A stretch of 64,000 nucleotides of DNA from Forficula auricularia (lineage: Eukaryota; Arthropoda; Insecta; Dermaptera; Forficulidae): the NCBI GenBank assembly GCA_024734495.1, contig JALMQS010000099.1:73983721-74047720 (forward strand), written 5' to 3'. The notes beneath the pieces are model-generated. The model was given only the letters and a program-made list of their open reading frames with translations. It made no database searches and was not told where the DNA came from. Position numbers and translations under genes: made by a program. Below are positions 49,690-61,508 of the stretch, one piece after another. Position 1 is the stretch's first letter; every line of letters starts with the position of its first letter.

Positions 49690-51035
49690 AAGACTCAGTA
49701 GATTTGCTGCAAATTTTAGTGATTTGGTGATTTTTTTGGATGGGACTGAATTAGAATGGAGAAACTTGCCACAAAAGTGGTTTTTTAAAATAAATCATGT
49801 GCCATATTTCAGCTTATTAGGTACACCACTTAAAGAGATCCTCATAAAACGATTGATTTTTCAGTATTTTTAATTTAGACGATTTTTAACTCCTTTTGAA
49901 ATACTCATTTTAGAAAAGTAAAGATTCAGTACACGATCCAAAAATTGGCTCAACTTACATTAATTGCGGGAAAATATTTTTTTTCTAAGATAATTTACTA
50001 TGATATGGGTATGCCAAATCTAAGTTTGTGACTTCGAAAGTGTTTGAGACAACTTTTGGTGGCCGAAAAACCTCGAAAATTTCTGACTTTTTCAAATTTT
50101 TAGCCTATAACTCAAAAACAGTCCTATTTAATAAATAACCGCCCTATAGTAAATTAAAGAGAACAAAATTTCACGTAGATTAAAATAAAGAAATTCAAAA
50201 TTGGTCGAATAGTTTGATTTTTAATGGGCATCCAAAAATCAGCCCCTCAGGATCACTTTTGAATACCTATCCCAAAAACTCTCACTTTTTTTGATTTTTT
50301 CTATTTTGACCATGATGGAGCACGTTTTAGACAAAGACCACCACATACATTTTTAAACTAGATTAAATTTTCTACAATTTAAACAAAGTTTTATCTTAAT
50401 TAGATAATGGTAATCTGTGCCGTGATGAGGTTGAAGTTTTGATAAACTGCAATTTTTTGCAAAAAAATCGCAGTTTTTCAATCATAAAATTAAAACCATT
50501 AATCCTAGAAACTTTATTCCTAACTCATTCTCTAGGAGATCTTGTTGGCTTTAACGTTTACTTATATCTTGTTTTGATAAAATTGTTAGATTTATAGATA
50601 TCCAGCAATTTCCGTGACAGAAAATGATATATTGTTTCAAAAAATCGCAGTTTTTCCTTCATAAAATGAAAACCCCTCATTCTAGGAACTTGATTCCTCT
50701 TTCATTCTCTAGGAAATTTTATTGGCTTAAACGTTTACTTGAACTACTTTTTTGATAAAACTCTTAGATTTATAGATATCCTACATTTTCCGGACAGGAT
50801 ATGATCCGAATTCTCAAAAGCGTCATGGAAAATGCTAGATATCTATAAATCTAAGAACTTTATCAAAAAGTGCCTCTATGCAAACGTGCAAGCCAACAAA
50901 ATTTCCTAGAGAATGAGAAAGGAATCAAGTTTATAGGATGACTGGTTCTCATTTTACAAAGTAAAAACTGCGATTTTTTGTAAAAAAATTGCATTTTTTT
51001 CAAAACTTAAACCTCATTGCGGCACGGCCATTATC
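49690..51035. repeat. Family D copies in both orientations
   Basis: Contains GGAGCACGTTTTAGACAAAG, AACTGCAATTTTTTGC, and the fold-back centre GGACAGGATATGATCCGAAT (about 50792) flanked by inverted GATATCTATAAATCTAAGA and TCTTAGATTTATAGATATC. The centre is the reverse complement of the one near 20310. Confidence 0.65.
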
Positions 51036-52320
51036 TCGCTGGTAATTTATACAGTTTCACACACAGAGATTGATGTAGAAAATTACAATAGTAAGGGCCA
51101 AAATGGACAAGAATCCAAAAAACAAACAAAAAATTAAAGACTACCTGGTTTGATTTTCTTTTCAATACCTATTCAAAATGACCTCATAGAACTCCTTTTT
51201 CTCTAAAAAAGTGAATTCTATTAAATGTGCAATATTAATTAACGAGCTTTTCGTGTGTGCCTTCGGCACGCCCTTCGAAGCTCAGCCCTCCGGGCTGGTG
51301 CTCTGGCGGGCAGCGTCTCGGTCCAAAAAATTTTATTCCTCTTAAAAAACCACACTCCAAATGTATACCCGTAAACTACCGAAAATACATCGTCTCTTAA
51401 AAGTTTCGCATCTTTAATTTTTGTGTGGCGAGGGGGGGGGAGGATTTTCGAAATTTCGGTAAATTCTTTCCATTTGCTTTTAAGGAAAGAAAAAAATTTA
51501 TCAAATACATTTTTCATTAAATAATTATATACCTACAATTAATTAATTTTTATTAGTTACATTTTTTAATGAAATAAATAAAAATTAAACAGATATTTAT
51601 TCTGGGATGTTCATTTTAGAAAATGGCAATTTATACAGAGGAATTTGTTTTTAATAAAATTAATCATTTATTTTTTTCTAATAAAATTTCCTCGGTAGGC
51701 CTGTGTACCTATATGTGTGTGATAAATAAAATACAAATTTTTTGGTACTAGAACGAACTGAACGATTCTTCGTTCTTGATTAGTGATAAGAATGAGGAAT
51801 CCGGACCGACAAAAAAAAATTATGACTTTACCCTTTTGAAAAATTAATAGTTCCTACACATATTTATTTTATTTCAAATTATTTATTTCTAGTAATGAAG
51901 CTGTTGAAGCTTTTATTTTTGTGATTAATTTCATTAAGATTGGAATTTTTAGTTAAATCACATATAATTAATTATGTGTGATTTAACTAAAAATTTAAAT
52001 CTTATTTATTTATTGGCTAACTAAACAAGAAACACAGTGAGAAGTTAAAAATTTATCTTTAATTGATTTTAAAATATTTTCAATGAATAAGGGAATAATT
52101 TTTTCGAAATTTCGCTACATTCTTTTTATTTGCTTTTAAGGAAAGAAAAAATCAAAATACATTTTTCATTAAATAATTTTATCCAATGAAAACTCACCCT
52201 GAAGAATATGTTATACAGAGTGATTCTATGCTTGGACACCTCAGGCCCATGAATCTTATTCCTGATTTGAAGTATCTCTCAAAGTACCTATGTCTCTGCC
52301 TTCTTCAATATCCTCCATGT
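51036..52320. other. Spacer with a GC-rich hairpin island
   Basis: At 51240-51330 a GC-rich patch has two perfect small hairpins: GTGCC-TTC-GGCAC and AGCCC-TCC-GGGCT. AAATTTCGGTAAATTCTTTC with TGCTTTTAAGGAAAGAAAAA (51450) recurs at 52107. A perfect palindrome TTAGTTAAATCACA ... TGTGATTTAACTAA lies at 51951-51990. Confidence 0.5.
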
Positions 52321-52790
52321 GAGCTTTAGTCTAATTTTTTTTATTTTATTTTTTTATTAATGATTTTGATACAAAAAGTTGCACCAAAAAGGTACAAGCT
52401 CTAGTCCGTGGTGGACCCTTCTATCGTGAAAATAAGAAGATTTCAGGGATTGTGTCCGAGTTGAAGGTATCTGTGGATGCGTGACTTGAATGATTGAAGG
52501 TTATATATAGCAGGAAAGACGGACAGGGAAGTGAGTTCCAGTCTCTAAAGTAAAGTAGGGATTAACGAATTGACGAATGCGTTTGTTCGGTTAGTATTCA
52601 ATTTAAGCATAGGGTTTTGAGTCTTAGAAAATCGTGAAAAATTTGCTCCAAACTTGGGCATATGCAGCCCTCCATAAGAATCAGAGTCAAATTTTTTAGA
52701 CCACAAATGAGTCTCACACAGGACTTTTGAGCTCTTTGTGGTCCTAATTCAATATCACAGCCGTCATATCACAGTACCTGAATTAGGGCA
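52320..52790 (-). pseudogene. Old copy of a Jockey/CR1-type LINE C-terminus
   Basis: Minus strand, several frameshifts. Recognisable pieces: TVIYDGCDIELGPQRAQKSC then VRLICGLKKFD; NRTNAFVNSL; RDWNSLP; and finally SLSVFPAIYNLQSFKSRIHR with YLQLGHNP and a stop at about 52452. The order RAQ-x-SCVR-x-I, DWNSLP, YNLQSFK-x-R-x-HR is the same as in the three younger copies, but the sequence is a different subfamily. No poly(A) is recognisable. Confidence 0.65.
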
Positions 52791-52879
52791 CTACTAGACT
52801 ACTTATCTATGTTTTAAATTTTCTGACATAAAATATCGTAGGTCTAGCTGTAATGGTTGTTATAATTCTAAAAAAATAT

Positions 52880-53440
52880 AACATTGCGACTGTTAATTTA
52901 GATATTTAACGCAGAAATTAATAATATTATAAAAAACAACATTCTACTCTTAAGTATGTGTCGATGCTGTAACGTAATATTAGCGCTTTTCCGGGGTTAA
53001 CTAGTGAAATTTACTTCTAGTTACCCCAGTGAAGAGCACTTTCATCGTATTAATTAAGATGTTTATAATGAGATATTCATTCGAGTAGAAAATACCACAT
53101 TTTCACTCATAATTGAAATATTTATAATGATAAATTCATATTAGAAAAACAATATTTTGACTCTTAATTAATATATTTATAAAAATATATTCACACTAAA
53201 AAACAACACTGATTTTCAATTCAGATAATTTTAAGCTACTCCAATCAGGATAAAACATTATATCTCTAATTAAGATATTTCGATTAGACAAATTAACATT
53301 TCGGGTGCCGATCAAGATATTTACCGTCAGATATTCCACTCATAGTAAAAATAACATTTTGAATTTCATTTGAGATCTGTATAATTAAATATTCCCATTA
53401 TAGTATAAACAAAATCTTAATAATAGAAACTTTTTCAAGT
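52880..53440. repeat. Degenerate tandem repeat, period about 65 bp
   Basis: Successive stretches resemble TTAAGATATTTATAAT-A, GATATTCATATTAGAAAA, AACA-ATTTTGACTC. At least seven diverged units, for example near 52905, 53055, 53115, 53175, 53265, 53315 and 53385. No coding potential. Confidence 0.55.
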
Positions 53441-54383
53441 ATTGTAGAATTTATTTATCGGGCACCATCATAGCCCCATCATAGGTGACCATATGTTAGA
53501 AAAAAAAATGCGTAAGGTGACCAACTTTTCCATTTCATAAAAATACATACTTATTCCATAATAAGGGCCCCGTTTCAGATTTTGGGCCCCTGTTTATTAA
53601 AGCTCAGTAAAACAATTTTAGTACTAGTTGGAAATCATTAATGGGTCGAAATATCTTAGTATAATAAATAAGGAAGATTAAGCTGTACGTATTCAATTTA
53701 TAAATAATGCACAATTAGAGAAGTATTATCAAAATAAAACAAAAATTCTCTCTTAAAATAGAGCAGGAACTTGAAATATTAAAAATCTTTCTTTCAAGGA
53801 AATCCTTTCAATGGACGATTACTTAATTGGTAAATTATTGCAAGTAGGAGGATCGAGAGGGGAAGTCAAAACAAATAAGAATAACCTCTTCATTTTAATC
53901 TAATTTGATCGGAAAACTATCATTAAATGGTAAACAAGGTCAGATTTTAACAACCGCTATTAAATGTACATCGTGACTTGATTTAAAATCAACTTACATC
54001 ATTCGGAAAATATTTGTGAACATTTCATTTTGCCTTTAATAACTGATAGAGAGACGAAACCATTCTCTGGAAATTTCTTCGTCCGGTTTAGTAAATTAAC
54101 GAATTGCAATAATTTAATACAATATAATATACCTAAATAATCAGCCAAATTAAAAATAAACCGCAACGGATCGTTGCTAAACTTTATCCAAAGTCATTTG
54201 GAATATTAATATGTTTATTCCTTTATTATTAATCAGATATCACTGGCTATTTGCAGTCCATGTTTAAAATAAAATAATAAAGAATTAAAAAAGTACTATC
54301 TTACTCTAGAGTAAAGTACTTTAAAATCTAATTTTTCTAAAAACTATATTTAGCCTTTTTATAGTCCTCAAGGTAGTTATTTA
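53441..54383. other. AT-rich spacer
   Basis: No recognised gene or repeat. Confidence 0.4.
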
Positions 54384-54398
54384 CAATATTAAATTTCA

Positions 54399-54522
54399 AA
54401 TTGAAAGTTTTTGCCGAGAGTAGTAGACTTTTTATATATTGAAGGAGACAATAAAAGCTCGAAACTCGTTATAAATAAAATTTATAATTCCAGCAGAGAC
54501 ACACTCTTTTATTGTCTCCTTC
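54399..54522. mobile_element. Deleted hammerhead-type palindrome with 14-bp duplication
   Basis: AATATTAAATTTCA at 54385-54398 and 54523-54536. The insert keeps both ends (AATTGAAAGTTTTTGCCGAG ... and ... TATTGTCTCCTTC) but the hammerhead core is reduced to CTCGAAACTCGTTATAAATA. It shows that shortened versions were either mobile or deleted after insertion. Confidence 0.8.
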
Positions 54523-54599
54523 AATATTAAATTTCATCAAAATTGGTTAAGTAATTTTCAAAATATTTAGAAAAACTAAGAAAGTACTCGAATAAAGTA

Positions 54600-54965
54600 C
54601 TAATGTTTGATAGATATGTACCAAAAACTAATCAGCTCTTCATTTTATTAAAATAATGCTAGGTTTCAAATTTAATTTCAATCGGTTTAACGGTGTGGAA
54701 AAATTATGGACGAAAAAAACGATAACATATCCATACATTCATCGACCCGCGCGTAAACAATGAAAAAATCGCAGTTTTTTGGCCTCTGGAAGAGACCCCA
54801 TGTAATTTTGTCAAAACAGTCACGTGCTAAAATTCAACCTAAATGAATATTAGAATGTGTGATTTTAATTGAGACCATGGGTTCCGTAGTGTTTACCTGA
54901 GGAGCTTTTGAAGTCGCGCTCGCCGCGAGACCGATTACAATACTTTACCCATGCTTCGCATAGGA
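54600..54965 (+). repeat. Family E-related fragment
   Basis: AAACTAATCAGCTCTTCATT and GATTACAATACTTTACCC, with CATGCTTCGCATAGGAAAA as the end. Diverged from the other E copies. Confidence 0.5.
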
Positions 54966-55023
54966 AAATCATTCAAGTTTAAAAGTCAACTATGCCTGTA
55001 ATTATTAAAAGTGAAAAGTTATT

Positions 55024-55169
55024 TTGAAGGAGACAATAAAAGAGTGTGTCTTCTTCTGGAATTATACATTCTATTTATAACGATCCAACTTCCAGCAGAA
55101 GACACACTCTTTATTGTCCCCTTCAATATAAAAATTCTGCTACCTTCGGCAAAAAACTTTCAATTTAAT
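55024..55169. mobile_element. Deleted hammerhead-type palindrome
   Basis: TGAAAAGTTATT (55012-55023) and TGAAAAGTCATT (55170-55181), 11 of 12 matching, flank an insert with GAAGGAGACAATAAAAGAGT at one end and TTCGGCAAAAAACTTTCAAT at the other. The ribozyme core is deleted (ATAACGATCC remains). Confidence 0.75.
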
Positions 55170-55181
55170 TGAAAAGTCATT

Positions 55182-56224
55182 GTTTTGTTATATTTTCTAT
55201 ATATTTAAAGTTTCGTAAAATAAACAAGATGTGATGTGATTGTGTATGTGATATGATGTGATTGTGTAATATAATTTGAACTGAATATAAAGAAGCGCTG
55301 AAATTTAGGACCCGAGTTTTTATTTATTAATAAATCTCAACTTTCTATCGTCCGTTGACTCAAAATTGGTGCTGGCTTGAAATTGGAAAATCAAAAAAAT
55401 ACATTCAACTCCAGCCTTGATTGTTTTGAATGTTTTATCCCCCTTTTCCTTTTAGAACCCACGAGTTAATCTTGACTTATAGGTGTTTCACCTTTTTCCA
55501 TCTACTATGTCATAATTGCGACTATTATCCTTTCCCCCTCTCTTTTTTGTCATACCTCTGCACATTCCAGGGAAATTATCTCTCTAAGCTCTCAGACACA
55601 GAAACACTCATACGCATGCCCATTTAATTAATCAAATATTTGTCATTATTAGTCAGTAGTTAGATTTCATCATCTTGATACAGACCTCGTTCGTTGGTTT
55701 ATATAAATTACATTTCTCAATGTGTGTAACTTTTCAAAGAGATCCTTATTCATTTATTCGTCAAAAGAAGAGAATTAAAAAAGAAAAAAAAAAAGATTAA
55801 ACAAGGAATAGAATCAAATTAGCGAGGAGAGGGAAAGACATCAGTTAATTTAAAACACATGCATTTCTTGTCTGGCCTTGAATTAAAAAAAGGATTTTAA
55901 TGAATTGCGAACTGATATACTATAATTAAGTACTTGTACTATTTCTATTACTCGATTACGTCAGGAAGGTAGGGGTGAAATTCATTCGATTTTTTTCTGC
56001 CTATAGTATATAAAAATGTCTGTAAAGTAGACAAAAATAATTTACAGCCATGATTTTTTTTCTCTCTGGCTCCCTTTTTGTTAGTGGATCTGGATTCTGA
56101 CACCCAAGATAATTCAAGAACGAAAAGTCGTAGAATGTTCATTAAGGTAGTTAATGTGTTTGTATTTCCAGATCGGAGAACTTATTAAATTTTAAGATCT
56201 CATACTTCTTAATTTTTTATTCAA
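55182..56224. other. Spacer, no recognised gene
   Basis: A GTGATGTGATTGTGTA-type short repeat at 55230-55268. Open frames at 55430-55627 (+) and 55948-56142 (-) have no domain. Confidence 0.4.
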
Positions 56225-56575
56225 AAATGCAAAAAAATCTCAATTTTTGAATAATTTTATTAAAAAATTTTGCCATAGGTATATAGTCCAGTCAAATTGT
56301 GTTTTTATCAGGAAAGTTTTTTGGGGTAGTTCTGATTTTTTGCATATATATGTTTTTTCGGGCGCTGAATCCAAATCTGAGATCTCCCAGCAAAATTTCG
56401 TCACGCAACATTGTAGAAAATGAAAAAAGGTGAAAATTTCCATTTTGGGGCGGTTTTCGAAATAACTCGCTTATAACTCGAAAACTATCAACTTTTCGTA
56501 AATAAGCTTCCTATTCAAAATGAAAGTTCATAAAATTTCCTACAAAATTTGGGTTTTTTTTTTCTCCGACCAACC
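56225..56575. repeat. Family D fragment
   Basis: GGCGCTGAATCCAAATCTGA, CATTGTAGAAAATG and AACTATCAACTTTTCGTAAA, as at 18.9 and 24.7 kb. Confidence 0.7.
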
Positions 56576-56839
56576 GTCAGTTAATCAATCAACTCTACCT
56601 CTTTGCTAAGCTCCAACATAATAGCTTCAAACTGTTTAAGAATTTCAGAGAAAAACTATTTCCCCTTAACTCCCGCTACCCACTCAGCTTCTATATTGGA
56701 ATATTGCATTTGCTAAAAAGGAATCATTTCATATGTCCGACTCTCGCGCAATGTCGACATCGAGAGTATTAATAAATAGAAATGCATATATATAAATTTC
56801 TTACCCTCAATTAATTAGAAATCAACCCCTATCTATTTT

Positions 56840-57385
56840 CCAAGTGTAAAATTTAGCCCTTTCACTAAATATCACTCCCACTCGCATGGCATCCCTCATC
56901 GAAATTTGCTCAAATTTATTAATTCACTTTTTATAATCTTCTAAGTCAAATAAACTTTTTTCGAAAAAAAATCGTTAACTCCCTCCTGCCAACTTGTCCC
57001 AAATCTGTTCAAATTTAATAATTTACTTTTTTACAAAATACCGGATCAAAAAAACAACTGTTTTTTATCTGCAAAAATCGTTTTTGTCTTTCTGATCGAA
57101 ATTCGCGCTCAAATTTTACAATTTACTCTTTTTTTTTTTTTTTTACTTTTTTTGTGTCAAAATAAGTACCCCTTTTACTAAATTTCGTTTCCGCCCTTCT
57201 GGCGAATCTCATCGAAATTTATTCACCTATTATAATTTACTTTTTTTACACATTTCGAGTCAAACTAAATGGGGGACTTCACTCAAACTTGATGGGGTTT
57301 TGCTCATATAACTAATTTGCTTTTTAAAACATTTCAACTCGAACTGAGCTACTTTTTCATTTTAAATTTTGCACTCTTCAACAAT
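56840..57385. repeat. Degenerate tandem repeat, period about 110 bp
   Basis: About five diverged units, each with CTCATCGAAATTTGCTCAAA-like, AATTTACTTTTTTACAAAAT-like and TCAAA-TAA words. Unit starts near 56885, 57000, 57100, 57200 and 57290. Confidence 0.5.
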
Positions 57386-57679
57386 ATTTTTTTATAATTT
57401 TTATTTTTCACAATTAAACAATCATTTTTTTTTTTTTTCTAAAATTCGTTGTCGAAAAATTGGCATATCACTAAAATTTGTGACAAAGAGCTGTAGCATT
57501 CAGCTCGTTAATAAATATAGCTTTGCAAAAAGTTTCTGTTTGTTTTTTTTTGTTTTTGAATGTTTGCTGAGCGATTTCAGAATCTACGATGGCCTTGGAA
57601 AAGATATCAACTTAGGTATTTCACCTCTCCATATAGAGAGCAAACATATCAATAAAAAAAAGTATTCAATTTAAATATG

Positions 57680-57684
<5 letters not shown>

Positions 57685-57718
<34 letters not shown>
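57685..57718. repeat. Poly(A) run of about 34
   Basis: Uninterrupted A tract ending ATACAG. No retroposon body is recognised on its 5' side. Confidence 0.8.
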
Positions 57719-57722
<4 letters not shown>

Positions 57723-57790
57723 GAAAGTCGAAAAATCTCGATAACTCTTGTAATTGCGGCTTAGTGATTCTTTCATTAGAAATTGATCGA

Positions 57791-57963
57791 GGAAAATGAG
57801 TAAAAATGACGCAGATAGAATAATCGCTTTTCCTTTGGGCATTGCAAGGATGCCACTCAAATCAAGACCTGTTTCAGAGGAAAATGAATAAAAATGACGC
57901 AGATAGAATAATCGCTTTCCTTTGGGCATTGCAAGGATGCCACTCAAGTCAGGACCTGTTTCA
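57791..57963. repeat. 86-bp tandem duplication
   Basis: Two adjacent copies of a unit with AATGACGCAGATAGAATAAT, CTTTGGGCATTGCAAGGATG and GACCTGTTTCAGA, differing at a few positions. The open frame on the minus strand repeats SGILAMPKGK because of the duplication. Confidence 0.9.
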
Positions 57964-58044
57964 GACTATCAGATAATAATTTCTATTCCTTTCGACACTA
58001 GGTAAGAAAATATTACCTCGAAATGAATATAATTGAAAAGTTTT

Positions 58045-58640
58045 CAATCAAAGAGAAACAAAGTTTATCCTCTCTGCTTGATGCAAATAAACATACACAC
58101 ATATATATCAAATATTATACCTATATATATATATATACATATTGTTGTTTGAGACTATAGTTTCGAAGGCTTGACCTTTATCATCAGTCTTTTTTTAATT
58201 ATAAATATTATTTTTTATGGGGTCAGTATGGCGTGAATATTGAAATTTCTTTGTTCTTTCTAAGCCGAAAAGCCAGTTAGAATGTCTAAAAAACATGTCT
58301 TGCAAAAAATGGTCAATATCCACACGACACTGACCCCATAATAATATTGCAATTAAAAAACATTGATGATGAAGGCCAAGGCTAGTTTTTACAGGGCAGA
58401 AAAAACAAACAAAATTGAATATTGTTGTTATTGAAAGAAAATAAGAAATTTTAAGTAGCAGTTTTACTTGGACGATGCTCCATCTCTTTTTCTTTCGAAC
58501 TGTATTAATATGTCATATATGATAAAAATAGATTTAGCAGGTTTACACTCTAAGGCGACGATATTTGATGTATATGTGTGTATGTTTATTTGCATCCAAC
58601 AGAGGAAAAACCTCTTTGTTTCTCTTTAAATGAATATCAC
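58045..58640. mobile_element. Penelope-like palindrome with inner inverted repeat
   Basis: AAGAGAAACAAAG ... TGATGCAAATAAACATACAC on the left is mirrored by GTGTATGTTTATTTGCATCC ... CTTTGTTTCTCTTT on the right. A degenerate hammerhead-like motif lies on the minus strand at 58148-58190, with a more decayed remnant (TTGATGATGAAGGCCAAGGC) at 58363. The centre (58214-58347) holds an unrelated inverted repeat, TATGGGGTCAGTATGGCGTG against CACACGACACTGACCCCATA. Confidence 0.55.
58148..58190 (-). ncRNA. Degenerate hammerhead-like motif
   Basis: CTGATGA, TA, AAGG-TCAAG-CCTT, C, GAAA, C-TATA-G, TC. Core boxes are conserved but stem II is shorter with extra bases and stem I has only two pairs. Probably inactive. 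Confidence 0.4.
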
Positions 58641-59750
58641 ATTTAGATATTTATCTATCATTCAAAATGATTAATTCACCGAAACTGCAAATAGCGTACC
58701 GAGTCCTGAAAAAGTCCTTTTTTCTCCAATTTCATCTTGCATTAGCACGCCAACCAATAGCTCTGATTATTAGTATTTCGAATAAGTATTCACGTGGCAA
58801 TTCAAAAAAAAAAAAAGAACTAAACCAAACAAACGAACAAGAGTTTTTACCTTTAATTACTTTTAATTCAATCTGAACACCAACAAGTTTTAATCTATTT
58901 TGTACTCCAAGTTTACCTTTTAGACTAGATCTACTAATCTTTCTAACGAAATTAATTTTCTCGATTCTACAGGCGATATCTGGTTGAAAATAAAAAACTT
59001 AGTATTTTTTATTAATATTAGGTATTCTATTTTAAGTGAAAATCATGTAAATGTATTAAAGTTCCCAGGAAAAGTAGATAATACATCCATTTCTATTAGC
59101 CTATCTAGATCTAAACAAGGGAAAACATGCTCTACAGGAGTTACTTTTTCTCGGAAATTACAAAGTTTGCAAACTAATAAATCTTTATAAGCAAAACACT
59201 AGGAAGTATAAATAAACTAACATGCATTTTTTTAGATTCATTATTTTACATAACACAGTAATGGTAAAATAGGAATGTTTGCGTGTACTAAAATTAGAAA
59301 TCTGACTTGGAACAAGTCGTGAATGATATAGGCTGAAATTCAGTAGATCATGAAAACTAAAACATTTTTCAAATCTAAGTTTTAGATAAGACTCATGGAA
59401 AATATAAATATATATATTTTAATATGCTTTTATTTTAAAAATCAATAAAAAATAGAAAATAGTTTTTTACACACAAATGATTAAAAAATAAAAGAGTGGC
59501 CGCTTATTTTAACCCATTTCAAGTAGAAACCATCCACGCATCTTGTATGTATAGGATTTTTGTCATTAAATACTTATAAATAAGCGCATTTAAAATTGAA
59601 GCGTATTTTTCAAAGGTTTTTAAATATATTTTTATTTAACACGTTTTTAGTCTTTAAAATTTACGTTTCAAATCCTGTTGGATAAGAAATATCAATAAAA
59701 ATTTGAACTTTATTTAATCATTTTTTCAAGTAGAATTGTAGATACTCATA
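58641..59750. other. AT-rich spacer
   Basis: Open frames of 68-69 codons (58667, 58984) have no recognisable domain. No repeat was identified. Confidence 0.4.
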
Positions 59751-59751
59751 T

Positions 59752-60449
59752 TTTTACTTTACCATACAGGGTATGGTCATGTATTGTAATCGTGCATGAA
59801 AAAAGTGGTTTTTTCCTTCTTTTTTTTTCGAAATATCTCAAAAACGGCTGAAACTATTTTGATTAAAAAAATTGAGCAAAACCATGGCATTTCGCTCTAC
59901 AAAAAAGCTTTAATAAGTGAACATCGAAAAAATTATATTTTTGAGATAATAATTATTTTGTCAAAATGTCTGTTAGTCTGTGCGATACCAATTTTTGTGG
60001 ACGAGCTAGCTCAAAAACTAGTGTGAATATCGAAACCAAATTTCACAGGTAGTTTTGGTTCATGGAGATTAAGGGCTGATTAAATTTTGGTGCATATCGA
60101 CCCAAAATTAATTAATGGGGGTGGAGGGGAGGTTAAAAATTAAAAATCTGAGCCATTTGAGCAAACTCAACCAAATGTTGTGTACATAATCAGTGGGACC
60201 CCAGAAAACTAAAAATGCAAAAACTAACATCCCAAAATTGATGGGGGGGGGGTGTAGGGTCAAAAAATGAAAATATAGGCTCAAATTCAACCAAATTTTG
60301 TATACATAATCAGTGGGCTAAAAAATGCAAAAACTAACCCCTCCCCTACATGATTATAAATAATTTTATTAAATATTAAATATAAGTGAGGGGCCAGGTT
60401 GTATGGTAAAGTCAAGTGGATGGCCACATCAGAACACGTCAGCTTATTC
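59752..60449 (+). mobile_element. Family E repeat, copy 4 (complete)
   Basis: Starts TTTACTTTACCATACAGGGT and ends GGATGGCCACATCAGAACAC then GTCAGCTTATT. Two tandem core units, one with a G8 run. With 31193-31900 it defines the full length as about 700 bp. Confidence 0.75.
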
Positions 60450-60620
60450 TTCATATATACGAGTAATAACTTATAAGCCATATTAAATTTCTTTTAAGAA
60501 AATCACAAGAGGGTGTCATCTATTAGATCCGAGATGGAATAATAGCCTCATTGATTTCTCTTCATAAATCACCGAATCTCCTACTCGGCAAAACAAAATC
60601 TTTGACCCTGATAGAAACAG
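60450..60620. other. Spacer between family E and a mariner-like remnant
   Basis: Contains CTCCTACTCGGCAAAACAAA, a relic of the Penelope-like end seen at 43.7 kb. Confidence 0.4.
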
Positions 60621-60624
60621 AAAA

Positions 60625-61320
60625 CAAATGAATACAATGCTTGCACAATGCACATACTACCTTGATCACAAGTTTCAGGAATTTATTCATAAAATTAAAA
60701 ATACAAACTTATTCATCCAATTCGATATTGTCCCCATCAAAGTACTCTCAACGACTGCAAAGCATTTATGGCAGCGCTTAATCCAATCCCTCGAAACATT
60801 TTTTTATATTCGATTTTCTGTATTGCCTTCAGAGCTGTCTGCGATTTTTTTATTATCTCGACTTGGCTACTAAAACGCGTTCCCGGGATCGGTTTTTTTG
60901 AGTCGACTGAACAGGAAGAAGTCACAGGGAGCTAAATCAGGTGAATTCTGTGGCTTTTGGATGGTATTCATTTCGTTCCTTGTCAAAAAGTTCCGGATAA
61001 CGATGGCATTGTTCGACCGCGCGTTCCCACAAATCGGTCTTTTTTGGCGTCTCAAAGCCAAATCATTAAACAAAATGTCTTGAACGGATTCATAGGCGAT
61101 GTTCAAGTTCACTGGCATCTCTCCAATGGTCAATTTACAGTTTTCGGTCATAATTTTTTTGATTTATCGACGTTTTCATCGGTTTTCGATGTCGACTGCA
61201 TTGGTCATCCTCGACAGACTCACGAAAACTTGGGCCACACATAAAAGTTTGTTTTCGATAGAGTAAGCACTTTTTCAACATTTTCTCACCGTTTTAACTC
61301 AAAATTGAATACAAACTCGT
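60625..61320 (-). pseudogene. Mariner-like transposase with large internal deletion
   Basis: Minus strand. N-terminal part with frameshifts: FRESVEDDQCS, then MTENCKLTIGEMPVNLNIAY and ESVQDILFNDLALRRQKRP. It then jumps to GNARSNNAIVIRNFLTRNEM, NTIQ and NSPDLAPCDFFLFSRLKK, and continues in another frame with PGTRFSSQVEIIKKSQTALK and AIQKIEYKKMF. 'SPDLAPCDFFLF' holds the third catalytic Asp of the DD34D triad. The region with the first Asp is deleted and the second (HDNA) is not recognisable. A different mariner lineage from the two other copies here. Clear terminal repeats were not found. Confidence 0.75.
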
Positions 61321-61508
61321 TGATACAAAGACGATTTCATTTTTAAACACGAGGGTGATCCGTGATTGGAAGTAGGTGTACACCTCTTTGGAAGTATTTT
61401 AGAAGTACTTGGAAATATTTGGAAGTACAGAGTGGAAGTGGGTGTACAGCTCAACTCTCAGCAGCATATTAGGTCGCGATTCAACCCTCGGTTTGCCATA
61501 TACTCGGC